Shown: piece by piece, positions 24,281 through 36,942 of the stretch | How the letters are laid out: every line of letters begins with the position of its first letter | Numbering within the stretch: the stretch's first letter is position 1 | Source: Pyxicephalus adspersus | Lineage: Eukaryota; Chordata; Amphibia; Anura; Pyxicephalidae | NCBI RefSeq assembly: GCF_032062135.1 | Contig: NC_092864.1 | Span: forward strand, 20,605,723-20,669,722 | Direction of reading: 5' to 3' | DNA: 64,000 bases | The notes under the pieces: generated by a model | The model's database searches: none | Told to the model about the DNA's origin: nothing | Seen by the model: only the letters and a program-made list of their open reading frames with translations | Made by a program: the position numbers and the translations under genes

Positions 24281-26370
24281 TCAATGTACTCTAAGTCAGT
24301 TCTGACTTTACCAACTACATGCTTCTTTCCTAGTTAGAGACTCAGCAATATCGCCCAGGGAAAGCCAGGATACTTGGTCAGGTATGGAAGCTCCCTTATT
24401 TCTCTCTATAAAGGTTGTCTTCAAAAAATTGTATGTTGAAGTAGAACCAAAGCCTCCCTTTATAGATAAAATATTTGCTGTCTCATTGGATTGGCAGTGT
24501 ATCTGCACTTACAGTTTCCCTTTATTCCCCCTGAATACTCTGGTGATGGGGTGGCAACAATGCTGAACTGCTCCTGAATTGAGAGTCACCAACCCTCATG
24601 TAGGCTGTGCTTGCTTGCACTACAGTGGAATAAAAAAAAAAGTTATAGATGATGTGACTATCTGCAGTGTCACTCCTAATTCACAGTCCTGTAGCTCAGC
24701 AGTTGGGTACACCCTTTTCATTTAGCAGAGATAACTAGTTTTGGTTCTAACTCGGCAAGTCCTGTGCAGGAAGATCACTGATTCCACACAGAGCAAGGAT
24801 CCTTCTCTAAAGTATGGTTGCAAAAGACAGACTTTTCTTTTCAGATTTACATATATAAACTGGATAGGGTCATATTTTATTTGGAAAGCGCTACTTCTAA
24901 CCAATAAAGGAAGAACTTGATGTAGTAAGCTATAATCTCATACTAACCAGTTTTTCAGATAATAAAACATTGCTTATTTGCATTGCCTGTCTGTGTACTT
25001 TGTTTGATAAATCCTCACCCCAGGTTTAATGTCACTTATAACACTGCCCTTGGGCTTAGCCTAGAACATAGTACAAGCACTGTATCATGATAGATTATGT
25101 TCACAATTGTCCTTGAGTAACAGAGGCTATTGACATTGCCATTAATGATAGTGTTATTGTGGCAGCAAGTACGCAAATTGCGTTTTAGAAAATCTTGTTT
25201 CTCTGTCGGAGGGCCTCGTAACCAGCTGGTGAACCGACTGTAAAAAAACAAAATGTACAGTTTACAGAGATCAAACAACAGATTGGATTTTGGCTTCAGA
25301 AATATTAGAAATCAGTGGACCATATCTGAGCAAAGCTGAAAAGTGTGACCTGGTCAATGTAAGAGGTTGGGTGCTATTGTGGTATTTTATTTTATTTTTT
25401 TAAGCAGAGTAATTACTATACTTTACCCTTGGAGGGCCGGGTGATCAGAAACATTCCGTAACTTGAATTGTAAAAGACTTAGTTGAGGGTATAGTATATG
25501 GTGAGAGAGCAAATCAGTGTACACTTTGTAGACTATGACACGTATATCGCTATCGGATTTCCTTAAAGACATGGATTAACACATAGTTATAAAATTGGCA
25601 GAAGCCACACATGAAGGACCAGATTTTTAATGATGAGCCAATATTGATATCTGTGATATACCACAGTTAATGTTACAATCTGCGTTTAACAGCATATGAA
25701 ATGCAGTCTATGCAGTTGATTGGTGGTGTAAACTTAAGAATTTGGCTCCTAGACCATTACTGTGTACATGGCAGGCTATCTAGTGTCTGCCCTAGGTTAT
25801 ATGACAATAGGTTTGGTATGACTTGTTTGACTAACTTATAGCAAACCAAACCTGCAAGTTTACCCATCACTAACAATATTCATACAAAATGTGGTGGATG
25901 TTTATGTGTAGCAGAAATTGAAGTTCATGATGTTTCACAGGTCCTGGTAAAAATAAAGGTGTCAGGGAAAGTTTTGTTGATTTTCTTGCCATCATTTGAA
26001 ATGCTGTTTACACTGAAGAAGTTTGCATGTTATACCCACACAGAGAAACAGTTTTTCATAGTTTAGAATAAAGTAAACTTTAGTTTTTTTATTGTTATAA
26101 AAGGTTACCTTTACATCAAGAACATTTAAAGGTCTTGAAATGTCTTTTAAAGATGTGACCTTTAAAGCTAGAAAGTTTATAAAGTTAACATTGTGAATAA
26201 TTTAATTTTACAAACTGAACAAAATATTATTTAATGGATAGGTGCAATCCGTGCCGGATGACTGACTATATTTATTCAAACACAATCACATTTTGGATTT
26301 AAAGTCAAACATTAATGGGGAATAAACATTTTGCACTAGAAAATAAAGTCGTTTCATGGACTGCTCTGTA
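24281..26370. other. non-coding stretch
   Basis: No gene, RNA or repeat could be supported. Confidence 0.5.
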
Positions 26371-26378
26371 GTCTAAAG

Positions 26379-26738
26379 CATGGGTGACCAAATTTTTGGA
26401 CCTCCTGGACCACTAGATGTATGGAATCAAGACCGCGCATTCACGGGGAGCTGTGTGTCACTCAAAGGGGAAGAAATTTCCCCCAGAGTGACATCATGAT
26501 GCCAGAACCCGTCCACTCCCCCATCGCAGGCTCAGACCTGCTAAATTCGGGGGGGACAGTAGCACAGGTCTGTGGATGCAATAAAAGTTGTGTCCACAGC
26601 CCTGCGCCACTGTCCCCCCAGGATGTTTAGCAAGCAGGTCTGAGCTTGTGATGGGAGAGTGGGTGGGTTGTGTCCTTACGGGGGACAGAGCCGTGGACCC
26701 CCCAAATTTTTTTGTGGACCACCAGTTTGTGACCACTG
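26379..26738. mobile_element. hAT-type non-autonomous element, 360 bp
   Basis: Terminal repeats CATGGGTGACCAAAT and, reverse complemented, CAGTGGTCACAAACT are flanked by 8-bp direct repeats GTCTAAAG (26371-26378) and GCCTAAAG (26739-26746), one mismatch. This is the hAT signature. The GC-rich interior folds on itself (CAGACCTGCTAAAT against AGCAGGTCTG). Long open frames here are by-products of its composition. Confidence 0.8.
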
Positions 26739-26935
26739 GCCTAAAGCACATCTTCGGGCAAATATTATTGCTCCTCCCAATGCACCCTTCCATTCCAAAG
26801 ATAGTGCTGACTACTTGGGATGAAAAGCAGACGATGAGATTGTTAGGAGAACCATCACTGAGCACCAAAGCATAGTAAGTTTTGCAACCAATGCAATGCA
26901 AAATGTTGTTTTCTATTTTTTTCTAATTATTTGTT

Positions 26936-27071
26936 ATTATTATTAATAAACAGTATTTACATAGCGCCAACATATTACACAACACTTTACATTAAATAGG
27001 GGTTGCAAATGACAGACAGTCACAGACTGTGTCACAGGAGAATAGGACCATGCCCCGAAGAGCTTATAATC
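26936..27071 (-). mobile_element. L2-type LINE 3' end fragment, reversed
   Basis: It starts with ATTATTATTAATAA (the tail), then the reverse complements of the TATATAAATCCTGT-type end, of GTTGCAAATGACAGACAG and of the GAGCAGGGTCC region. It is a truncated L2 copy in the opposite orientation to those at 12-19 kb. Confidence 0.8.
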
Positions 27072-27733
27072 AGAGGTGGGGAAGCAACATACAATAGGAG
27101 GTGGGATATGGAATGTTGGGTGTCTACATATTTGTTGCTGTATCTACAGCCCACTGATAACACTATGATAAGTGTACTGTAGGCACAAAAATGCAAAAAA
27201 AAATATATATATGTAAATTTTAGGGATCCCGAGATCCTAAAGGTTTTCAAAGGATTTTTGAGGAAGGCTGCTATAATGATGGGGGGCAATTCTTAACACT
27301 TATTGGAGCAGAACAAATAATTTGGATTACCCGTGAAACATCTCCAATAAATCAAGGTAAATGTGACTAACAGACTTGCAAACCAGAAAAAAAGTCAGAT
27401 TGAATTGGGAAATTCTGATTTGGAATTCAGATATTTTGAAAAAAAGTTTTGAAATGATTAGGTTTGCTGAAATATCAGAATAGTTTTTTTTAGCCAAATT
27501 TAGGAAATGTGGCCTGTGTGGGGACAGTCTGAACTTTTTTTCTGTTTTGTTGACCTCTAGGCATTAAACAGGTCACCAATCTAGAATTGATTATTTGTAA
27601 GCAACAATGTTTGCCTGTGGGGGCAACACTGTTGGCTCAGTACTAGTCTACTACCTTTGCAGTTCTGGGTCCTAGGTTTGAATCTTGGCCAATTGCAACG
27701 AGTTTGCATGTTCTTAGTTTGTTTGCTGTGGGA

Positions 27734-28018
27734 CTGTTTTTCTCTACTTTTTTAACATGGGAAAACCCTTGAAATAACTTTCAGGTCTTAAGAAACCCCT
27801 GCTTTAATCCTCGTATCCACAGCTCAAAGTGCATTAGTATGGTGGTCAGTAGGAGAAAATTCTCATACTTTGCTGGTCAGTGGGAAGAATGTCAACCTTA
27901 CATATAGCCAAAAAGACCTTTGGTGTCAGTAAAGCTGACCTGGGAATTACACATTGCTCAAGGAACCCCTAATAATCTCTCGAGGAACCTTAGGGTTTCA
28001 TGGAACCATGATATAGGT
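27734..28018 (+). mobile_element. hAT-type MITE, copy 2
   Basis: It shares AATAACTTTCAGGTCTTAAG, CCACAGCTCAAAGTGCATTA, GGTCAGTGGGAAGAATG and CTAGGG/TTAGGGTTTCATGGAACC with the other copies. The left end CTGTTTTTCTCTAC is a mutated form of the family terminus. Confidence 0.75.
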
Positions 28019-29829
28019 ACATTGGTTTCCCCCACATCCCCAGTTAGGTTTTATTGCCCTTGGTTTGTATGGATATTTGACCGTGTATACCTGGAAACAC
28101 CTGGCATTTCAACTAATTAGGAGTCGCACTGTTCCCAACCACTTTACCCCAAGAACTTTTCCCTAAGTATTTTTTAACAAGCACTGTCCTCAGAAAAGCC
28201 TTTATTGCTCACTAATCCTGGAATCGAGGGGAAAATAGTTCTGATCTAAGTTGTAATTGACTTCAATCAGAACAACTCACTCACTCAGAAGTTAAGCCCC
28301 AGATGGGAAGATTTTATATATTACACATCAGCAATGGCCTGATCAGTCTACCCCCTTGTATTTAATGCTTTAACAAACAATTCTGAAGCTTTGAAATATA
28401 TTGACATTTACATTTTACATGGATGACTGGAAATTCAATAAAATGTGTTGTGAGAATTTACCACAAAAAAGAAAAGATTATATAACATTAGTGTAACAAT
28501 AATTCCTGGTGCCTGCAAGTTGAAGAATTGTATTTGATCAGTATAATAATGACATTTCAGTTGATTGAACAATGTCATTATATGTGAATCTGATGAAGCT
28601 GCACAATTGGCAAAGTAAAGCCATTACAAATTGTTAAATGGAACTGGAAGAGAAATAACTGTTGATTTGCATTTTCCCATTTAGATGCATATCCAGCAAC
28701 TATATTATGCTAGTGTTTTCAAGTCTCACATTATTACAGATAATAATTTTTTAACACATGCAGTACCAGCTAAAATGTATGTATGTATTATATTATTTAT
28801 CACCAGCTATTTATTAGCATGTCTCATGCAGTGTGGAGCTCAACTCCCTATGCGGTATTGCTACGTATAGGGCCAGATGCCGAGCATTATTCAAATCCAT
28901 AGCCAAACAGAAGCACCATGGACCAGCATGTCAACTGCAAAGCCAGCAGCGAAGATGGCGGCTTTTTGGGATGGAGCAGTGATAAGTTCCTGGACCTGTC
29001 ATCGTAGCAGGGCACTTGCAAATAGGTAAAAAATACACGTACAACCTGAATCATATAATAATATAATGTTACAATGTAATTATCTGCCTCTGGGTTTATG
29101 TTTCCAAATTACATAACTTTATATTAGAGTAGAACTGAGATCTTCCAATAAAAAAAACCTCCAAACCGTTTTTGTCTACTGCAATGATTTAACAAAGGAA
29201 AAATTTAGGCTCACAATTGACAGAAGCAATACTTCCCTCATTGAATCAATAGAGATGTGATCTGTATGAAATTCCCAGTAAAGTAGATTTCATGGATAAA
29301 TGTCAGTGGTCTTTAAACCTAACACCAATCACTGATTGCTGGAGATGCAATATGTGCTGTCAACAAGGCTGTGTCAGATAGGAAGCATAATAGAAAATAC
29401 GGTTTGCACTGCATCCGCACACAGAGATATTCAACTGAATGTCATTTTATTTACCTACTGGATTCTCACCACTATATGTCTCATCCTATGAAACAAACAC
29501 AAATGATGAATTCCATACTTCTATATTTTTGTATGACTAGATGAAAAGAGAAAATAATACAGGGGAAAAAACAGTAATAAAAAATGGGTTAAAATTGTTA
29601 CATAGACTACACCATTCTTGATGTTTGGGATGGTGATCTTTGGCTTGCAAGCCCCAATCTTTTTCCTTCAAACATAACAATGGTCATAAAGGTCAAACAA
29701 TTCAGTATTAGATTCATCAGACCAGAGAACACTTCTCCAAAATGTAAGATATTTGTCCCCATGCACTGGAAGTGCGTAATTGTTGGAAGAAATTACATTT
29801 ATTCTGCACAGTTAGATGTCTTAAACAAT
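28019..29829. other. non-coding stretch
   Basis: No gene was seen. GAAGATGGCGGCTTTTTG at about 28951 is a lone GC-rich motif (an AAGATGGCGGC word is a known YY1-type site), with no other promoter features around it. Confidence 0.45.
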
Positions 29830-29844
29830 ATGCCAAATTTATAG

Positions 29845-30243
29845 ATAAATAATACGATAGACGCAGACAGGCTTTTGAAGTGCACATATTAGGTATATAT
29901 TTATTAGTGAAGTATTTTAAAATGGTCCTGACTCTAACAGAGACCAACTATTCTAAACACAATACATATAGTGACAATAAAATATCTAGGCGTTTCGCCT
30001 TATTTGGGGATCTCCTAAGGAAGCCAAATGGGGCGAAATGCTTGATATTTTATTGTCACTATATGTATTATGTTTAGAATAGTTGGTCTCTGTTAGAGTC
30101 AGGACCATTTTAAAATACTTCACTAATAAATATATACCTAATATTTGCCCTTCAAAAGCCTGTCTGCTTGTATTTTTTTATTAATCTGTGCAAAATTTTA
30201 CAGAGCTAAATAATCAGAACCTTCCTAGATATCCTTTTGAAAC
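29845..30243. mobile_element. foldback insertion flanked by 15-bp direct repeats
   Basis: Identical 15-bp repeats ATGCCAAATTTATAG flank the block (29830-29844 and 30244-30258), as expected for a target-site duplication of the length made by retrotransposition. Inside, 29863-30167 is a near-perfect inverted repeat with arms of about 125 nt (arms begin GCAGACAGGCTTTTGAA) and one mismatch seen over the inner 100 nt. The centre carries CTAAGGA (30015-30021) and GAAA (30035-30038), a degenerate hammerhead-ribozyme-like core. There is no ORF. Element class is uncertain; a Penelope-type terminal repeat is one possibility. Confidence 0.75.
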
Positions 30244-30258
30244 ATGCCAAATTTATAG

Positions 30259-31214
30259 TTTTTTCATATAAAATCCGGGGAAGGGTTATAAGACTGTTAA
30301 CAGCTGAAATATCTATCTCAAACAAAAAAAAAGTTTTCCTTTGGATCTAACTTTAAAATAAACCGATAAATCAATATTATCAAGTCGGCTAGTTTGTTTT
30401 TTCTGAAAAAGAACATAAAGTAGTGGTGTCAAAAATATGAAAACTGCGGGAAAAAAATTTAAATTAAACCTAAAAAAACCTTCAATAATGATTTTGAATA
30501 CAGCCAAATATGATTATACCAGTTTCAAAGAAGAGAATGTCTTTACAACCAACAAATGTCTGTTTTATGATGTAATTAACTCTTGTGTTATAATAAAAAT
30601 ATTTATACAGTCAGTGCTTTATAAATCTAATGATAAAAATCCCAATTAAATCCACTATAATTGTAGGCTACAGTGATACAAAATCTGGAAAGGTCTACTT
30701 AGAGTGAATAGTTAAATGATATGCAAGTATGAATGTTTTAATTAGTCTGGATTTTCATATTCTTAGAGAATTTAACATATGTTATTTTACATTTTTATTA
30801 AATGGTTTTGGTATGAGGAATATGTTATTTGGTACACCAATAATATATGCAGAAATTTTATATGTATACATTTATCTCACTTTTATTTTACTTTCCTTCA
30901 CTAGGATAGAATATTTAAGATAAGGATTATTCAAATGCTGGAAATGTTACCCAGCAATGATCCACTATAGGTCTAAAAAAGCTCATACATGCGGCCGCTG
31001 TTTTTTCAAGGAATAAAATAAAACTCTTTTGCAGCTCTATGTCCTTCCTAAAAATATGCTATAGACAAATACACTTGTATAGCTCTGTTACATTTAAGTG
31101 AACCTGTAAGAAGAAGAAAACATTTAAGGTGGGATCATATATAACTTCAATGACTTCGTATTATTCTCCCAAATCCTGGGCTATTATCAAAAGTGTAAAA
31201 TACCTTTCCTGTTG
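30259..31214. other. non-coding AT-rich stretch
   Basis: Very AT-rich, with open frames caused by composition. Nothing further was recognised. Confidence 0.5.
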
Positions 31215-31935
31215 CCTATGCTGATACAGGACACAATAGTTAGGGAGTTTGTGGAGAGGAAGCACAAAACACAGTAGGGGAGTAGGGAGATCAATACTTC
31301 CATAAGTATTGGTTTTACTAGAGGTGGGAGAGGTATTTACTCCTTAAGAAAATGTCCAAGCATTCCAGGAACGGGATAGGAAGGTCCTGTTCTGGGTGGT
31401 TTCTTACTGACCTCCACAATACCACAGTACATAGTAGTGACCTGGGAATCGGCTGAAGGAACCACTAAGTGCGGGAGATAGGAGATTATTACTGCCAGAG
31501 GTGTTGGTTTCAGAATAACCAGAGGAACCAATAAGCCCAGTATGGGAGAACGGAGATTAATTCTGCCAGAAGTTTGTTGGAGGAACCACTGAGATCAGCT
31601 GGGAGATAGGAGATCAATACTACCAAAAGTCTTGGTTTCATTATTATGTCAATATCTCTTCAGTGGAGCAGTGTTTAGCTGCATAGGCAATGGGACAAAT
31701 ATTTACCTTTTAAACTTTTTTTGCATAATAACCCAAGATTTGAGGGAAGTAATAAGAATGTAGGCTCACCGAACTTCACAACACTGCAGCACACAATAGT
31801 GAATTAGGAGATGAGGGTTAGAAGAAGCTCTGACCCCATTAGAGGAGAAAGGAAATCAATACTGCTAAAAGTATAGGTTTCACTATTTCACTGAGGCAAC
31901 TCTTCTTTATTGGAGCAGTGTTTAGAAACACATAC
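31215..31935. repeat. degenerate tandem array
   Basis: Units related to GGGAGATAGGAGATCAATAC, then a TGCCAAAAGTATTGGTTTCA-like stretch, recur near 31285, 31471, 31541, 31600 and 31846. A second motif (CACAATAGT with GGGAG after it) recurs near 31232, 31425 and 31790, and GGAGCAGTGTTTAG at 31666 and 31913. This suggests a composite unit of roughly 190-360 bp that has decayed. No ORF is kept. Confidence 0.6.
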
Positions 31936-32557
31936 CAAGTAAGGTAAGAATCGTCATTCTTCTTTCTATTTGCTACAGTATATTTAACTTTGAAATTTTG
32001 TCATGGAGTCACTTTAAAACAGCCTAATTGGAGACTATCATCATTTTGAAAGGTCACTTTAAACTTTTCTTTTTTACTATTTAGTATCAAACTTTGAACA
32101 AAGACTGAAGGCAATTGAGGATAAAAATGTAGAATATATACTGTTATCTCTGAAATGTCTTCTATTCTTAATTTCCCTTTACTTGGGGAATTATTTTTAA
32201 GGAAGATAACAATAGAACAAAATAGAAAAGGTTCCTAAAAACAAAACACTTGTGCTGGATTAATAAGGGACTGCTTCAAGAATGCAATTAAATTAAGGAT
32301 ATATCCCTTCAGGCGTCCTGAACCTGATTAATCTGTTTACCAACATTTCTACAGTGAGGCTAAATAAAGAAAGAGACATAATAATCATTAACAGAATGCT
32401 ACCATCTGGCAGAAAGGGTCAGAAAGGGGCCCTTTAAACTAGTAAATTTTGTCTTGAAGGAGCAGGGAACTGTATGCTATTTATATGCACTTTACTATGC
32501 ATATATACTGTATTTATGTATAAAACAAATGACACAAATCATTATAAAAAAGAAAAA

Positions 32558-32618
32558 AAAATATTAATATATTTTTATATTATATTATTTTATATTATTT
32601 TTATTATATAATTTTATA

Positions 32619-32656
<38 letters not shown>
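32558..32656. repeat. AT-rich low-complexity and (TA)n tract
   Basis: A TTATATTATTTTATA-type run leads into about 14 TA repeats ending at 32656. It is simple sequence. Confidence 0.95.
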
Positions 32657-32659
<3 letters not shown>

Positions 32660-32787
32660 ACAGCGTTACCTTCAAGGGGAGAGATAGGGGCACAAAAAAG
32701 GTTACCATGGAAATTCCATGGCTACCAGAACAATCATACACTACATTAGTACAACAAAGGAATCACCTAATCTGGCCCACTGGTGTA

Positions 32788-32953
32788 AAAACTAAAGTTA
32801 CAATGGCCTGGGTTGGAGCAGTCGCAAAAGTGACCAGGGCCCTCACTAGTGGGCGTCCATCATGAGTGGCATACGTATGTCACTTGTGATGGACGCCCAC
32901 CAGTGAGAGACGAGTGAGGGCCCTGGTCACTTATACGACTGCTGCAACCCAGG
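32788..32953. repeat. long inverted repeat (hairpin)
   Basis: The left arm begins GCCTGGGTTGGAGCAGTCG and contains GTGACCAGGGCCCTCACTAG and GGGCGTCCATCA. The right arm returns TGATGGACGCCC, GAGGGCCCTGGTCAC and CGACTGCTGCAACCCAGG. Arms are about 70 nt with a short centre at ATACGTAT. The sequence beyond, to about 33190, ends GTAGCTACGCCACTG, which resembles a hAT terminus, so the hairpin is probably internal to a larger element. Confidence 0.75.
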
Positions 32954-33194
32954 AGTTGGCATTGAGGGGCGCTCACTGGTGAGGAGTCTGCACTGACGGG
33001 TTCGGTATGGAAGGGTGGGGTACAGAGTCTGTTACTGATAGTGGAGGCGTGTCACTGATGGTGTGTGTAACTGAAGGAGGTCTGCACTGTGGTCACCTGT
33101 CACTGACAGGGTTTGTCACTAAAGGAATCTTAACTATGCTCCCAATTCCAAACTCACCATCATGACCCATATGTCTGTAGCTACGCCACTGACT

Positions 33195-36100
33195 GTATCT
33201 GAATGTTTGGAGTAAAACAAACGCCAACATATTAATAAACCAAAGTAAGTGACAACCAGTGAATAAATAAGGAGCTGCAGAGATCTTGTGGAACATATTA
33301 CTTTGTCAAATTTTTATCCGGTATGTTCTCATTTTTCCAGCATATCCTACTTTGTGTTCTCTGTGGCAGTAAAGCTGTAATAGAAAAAATGCATGTGCAA
33401 GGAACTGTATATATTAGATAATCAATCACACATTATTTATGCGAACATGCTTGCCTAATAGTATGTAGTTTTACTCTAGTTTATATTTTGTGTTATATTT
33501 TGCAGAAGCTTTATGGAAAAAAGTTCTTTATAATTCCGAAACATTAGGAAATCGTTACCCCATTGTGCTGTCAGGCATATAAGTTAAAATTTTTCATGGG
33601 GTTTGAGAAGGTTTGTGGTGGTAGGGACAGAAATATTTCTTATGTATTCATATGTGTTCATACCATAAAAAACAAATGTTCGCTCAGAAACATTATCTCA
33701 TTTGTTTATAGACTACATCTTAGATTACGCTAGCATACAACTAAAATTGATAAATAAGGTATGCTATTTTATTCTCCACAAATTTTACATTTGAACAAAC
33801 TAGGTTGCCTTTGATGCCACCCATCACAAACACATCTATGATCCAGTTTGAGTCCTAATCCATAGTTTGCAATAAACTTCATAACTTTACCTTTCCAGCA
33901 GCCCCTTTTTTCCCACTGCAAGTTTTCCCTGGTCTCATCCCCGTCTGATGCCTAGGTTTCATACTTTCCTCATTATTTACTGTGTTAAAAGTACAGCTCA
34001 TACTTCATAATGGGATGTACAGGCTCACAGCTGGAACCACAGCAAGTGTTGGAAGAAATATCAAGTCATCTGACAGGGACCTGGCTATGCAGTATTAGCC
34101 CTTGTGTGGTCTGGGGAAGGTCACTCCCAGGCACATGGCAAAATGCTGCTATGCACCCATAGCAGCAAACATGGTGAACGCATTTGCATGTATCCTATCC
34201 TGGAAGTAACCATACTACAACTGCAATTAAACCAATTACGCCTATTCGGGTAAATGGGAGCACATTTCAGTTGCAGTAGACACCTATAAAAAACTGTAGT
34301 CGACTACAAGTCTAAAATGACCTTAAGTCTTCTATTGGCATCCACAAACAATGAAAGGTTTCCCTGCACACTTACCAGCCAGCCTGCAAAAGAAAATACT
34401 GTTGTAACTAGTTAAGTTAAAACAGTAGTTGCATAAATTTGCAAAAGTATTTGGAAACAAGGCTGCACCAAAGAGGCCCCTCTCTTAAGTCTGGTCCCTA
34501 ACTACATTCTTTGAGTGTTCCATGAAAAAAAAATATAGCAAGGGATAGATTTGAGCACACATACCTGAAGGCCACCCATGTTTATAGCAAACACTGATTT
34601 ACAGTTTATATTATGTTATAAATATTCACTGTTCTGTATCCATGCGTTTTTTGCAGATCATCGTTACTGGTTTATTTTTAAAATGTTATTAAATTATGCT
34701 AGAGTTTGAAGTGCTTGTTTATTATGGATCATAATCATTTAAAGCATTGAACAGGTAATACTTGTATGCCACTAAATACAATCTGCTCTGATATGCATGA
34801 TTCAATGGTATAAAAAAAATGGAAAAAATTAATAATTACCTGCATACATTTTGTATGGCATTCCTAAAGGCTGAATAGCATTTTCTATGATAAGCTGAAA
34901 TGCTCACTGCACTTAATTTGAGTGCTAAGTGTTTGTGAAATGAATCTAAAAGGCCATGGATTTAGCAAAGAAATAAGTGTTTGCTTTGCAAAGCGAATGT
35001 TTACTGAGTTTAAGAAATATATTATTTTCAATCATCCATTCATATACAAGCAAAGAGCATCGCACAATTGCTGAAGATGTGCCAGCTGCACATATATAAT
35101 GCCAGTGTCCCATTCCATCACAGCTCTAAGGTGCTGAGATTGGATGACTCACAGTCAGGAAACAAGTTTGAGAAGATTTTAGGTTTATTTGAAGCTTATA
35201 AGCTTTACAATTTTATTATTCTTTGACGATTTGACATTTGTGACATGGCACGTTATCCTGCAAAAATGTAGCCAAAAACAACACAAGGTGGATATTTTGA
35301 TTGGTATGGTTTATGGGTTTAAAAAGAGATCCAAACCTAGCCCCAACATTTAATATATTGCCTCTTACTGGTCCATAGTTGTGTTGGGTGCATACATTTT
35401 CTTTTTTTATACGAAGTACATTTTTTTTGCACGTACAGAAAAATACCTGTTGGTCTGGTAAGAATTTCTATATTGTAATTTTAATATTGTTTCTTCATTC
35501 AAAACAATTCTATCAACTATACTACTTTTTTGTGAAATACAGAATGCCAGAATCAGGAGAGCAGCTAAGGGTAACAACACTTTCTAAAGGCGAAAGATTA
35601 GGGCAGTAGCCATTTGTCTTTGAAATTTTTTTTATAAAAAGCCTTAACATTCAAACATGGCAAGGTAGGAATCATTTTTTAAATCCTTCACGTGTGTGTA
35701 AATTTTAATTTGAGCTACTGAGTTCTAAGTTTTTCCAAACTGAAAATAACTTTTTTTAGCATGGTGGCTAAGGTTTTTCTGGACAATGTATAAATAGGAG
35801 CTGATAGCTCCATTTGCTTGCTCAAAAACTACTATTCTGGATCATATTAAAAAAAAAATGAAAGAGACTTGAGTAAACGCTGATCCATTATACCCATCTT
35901 CTTATTGCCTACCACTGTGAAAGTGGACTGTGAAGGGATTTAATAGAACATTTTCACCCACTGTCCATGTTACCTATGCATTAGCCCTTTAAGGAGTCAC
36001 CTGTACACATGGGCTGTACACTGATCCAATAACGTATAGTTCTTTAACCACAGCTATCAGTGATATGAGAATTATACTTTTCTCATATGTATCAACTATA

Positions 36101-36942
36101 AATAACACTAGCTGAATCATCCCGCAACAAAGAATTCTATAAAATCAGATTGTAGAATAATAAACCAACCACAGTGCTTTTTCATTGTGTTCCCGAATAT
36201 TGTTCCACATTTGTTACTCTATATTGTCTTTGAGGTTTTACTTGTCTGTGAATCTATGGTTCTGGCATTATTTCTTCTCTGGATTAAACAAGGTAGCTGT
36301 GCTTTTTTTTTTAACACTGCTACTTTTGTAATATGTAACAATGCACGAAAAATCTACACATTTTCTGTGTTTTATTGTCTCTGAACAAAAGGAAAGCATT
36401 AAAGTGGTATAGCCCCCCTCCCCCCATGCTATGCAATGATTGTCAACCATATGTACAATAAAAAATGAATTTTTCATTACGGTTCAAATGATCTCACACG
36501 GTAGGGATTCTTATGAAATGTATTGATCTATGGTATAAATACACATTGTACAACATATACAGCAACAATCTTGCCATTGGGAGTGTAAATGTTACAGATA
36601 GGAAGTTGAGCCTTCCCCTGTACTTTGAGATTCCTTCAATAAGCTTTATGTGTTCGTTTTGGATTCCGTGCTGAAATCTAATGTCCTGCTGTGATTAACA
36701 GACATTGTAAAATGTGACAGAAAATATATTACATGTGTTTTCTGATTGTTTATCAAGACAAATCAGACCCATGGGGGTAGTACTTAAAGTCACTTCATGT
36801 TCTTATTATACTGGTCAAGAAAAGAATTGCAATGAAGCCCCTTGCTTGCTCTAAGGAGTAGATTGTAATAAAATATTCACAACATTAATGAATACATTAG
36901 AGAAGCCTATGAACTTTTTTTTCCCTTGCATTAATCCATAAA
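33195..36942. other. non-coding stretch
   Basis: No gene or repeat family was recognised in 3.7 kb. A TATA-like GTATAAATAGGAG at about 35788 stands alone, without a coding region behind it. Confidence 0.5.

Noticed and set aside
26494..26901. 135-codon open frame on the minus strand
   Set aside because: It lies mostly in a GC-rich hAT element and runs past its end. No domain or splice context was seen.
35780..35805. TATA-box promoter at GTATAAATAGGAG
   Set aside because: A lone TATA-like word in AT-rich DNA, with no coding region, CpG context or transcript evidence downstream.
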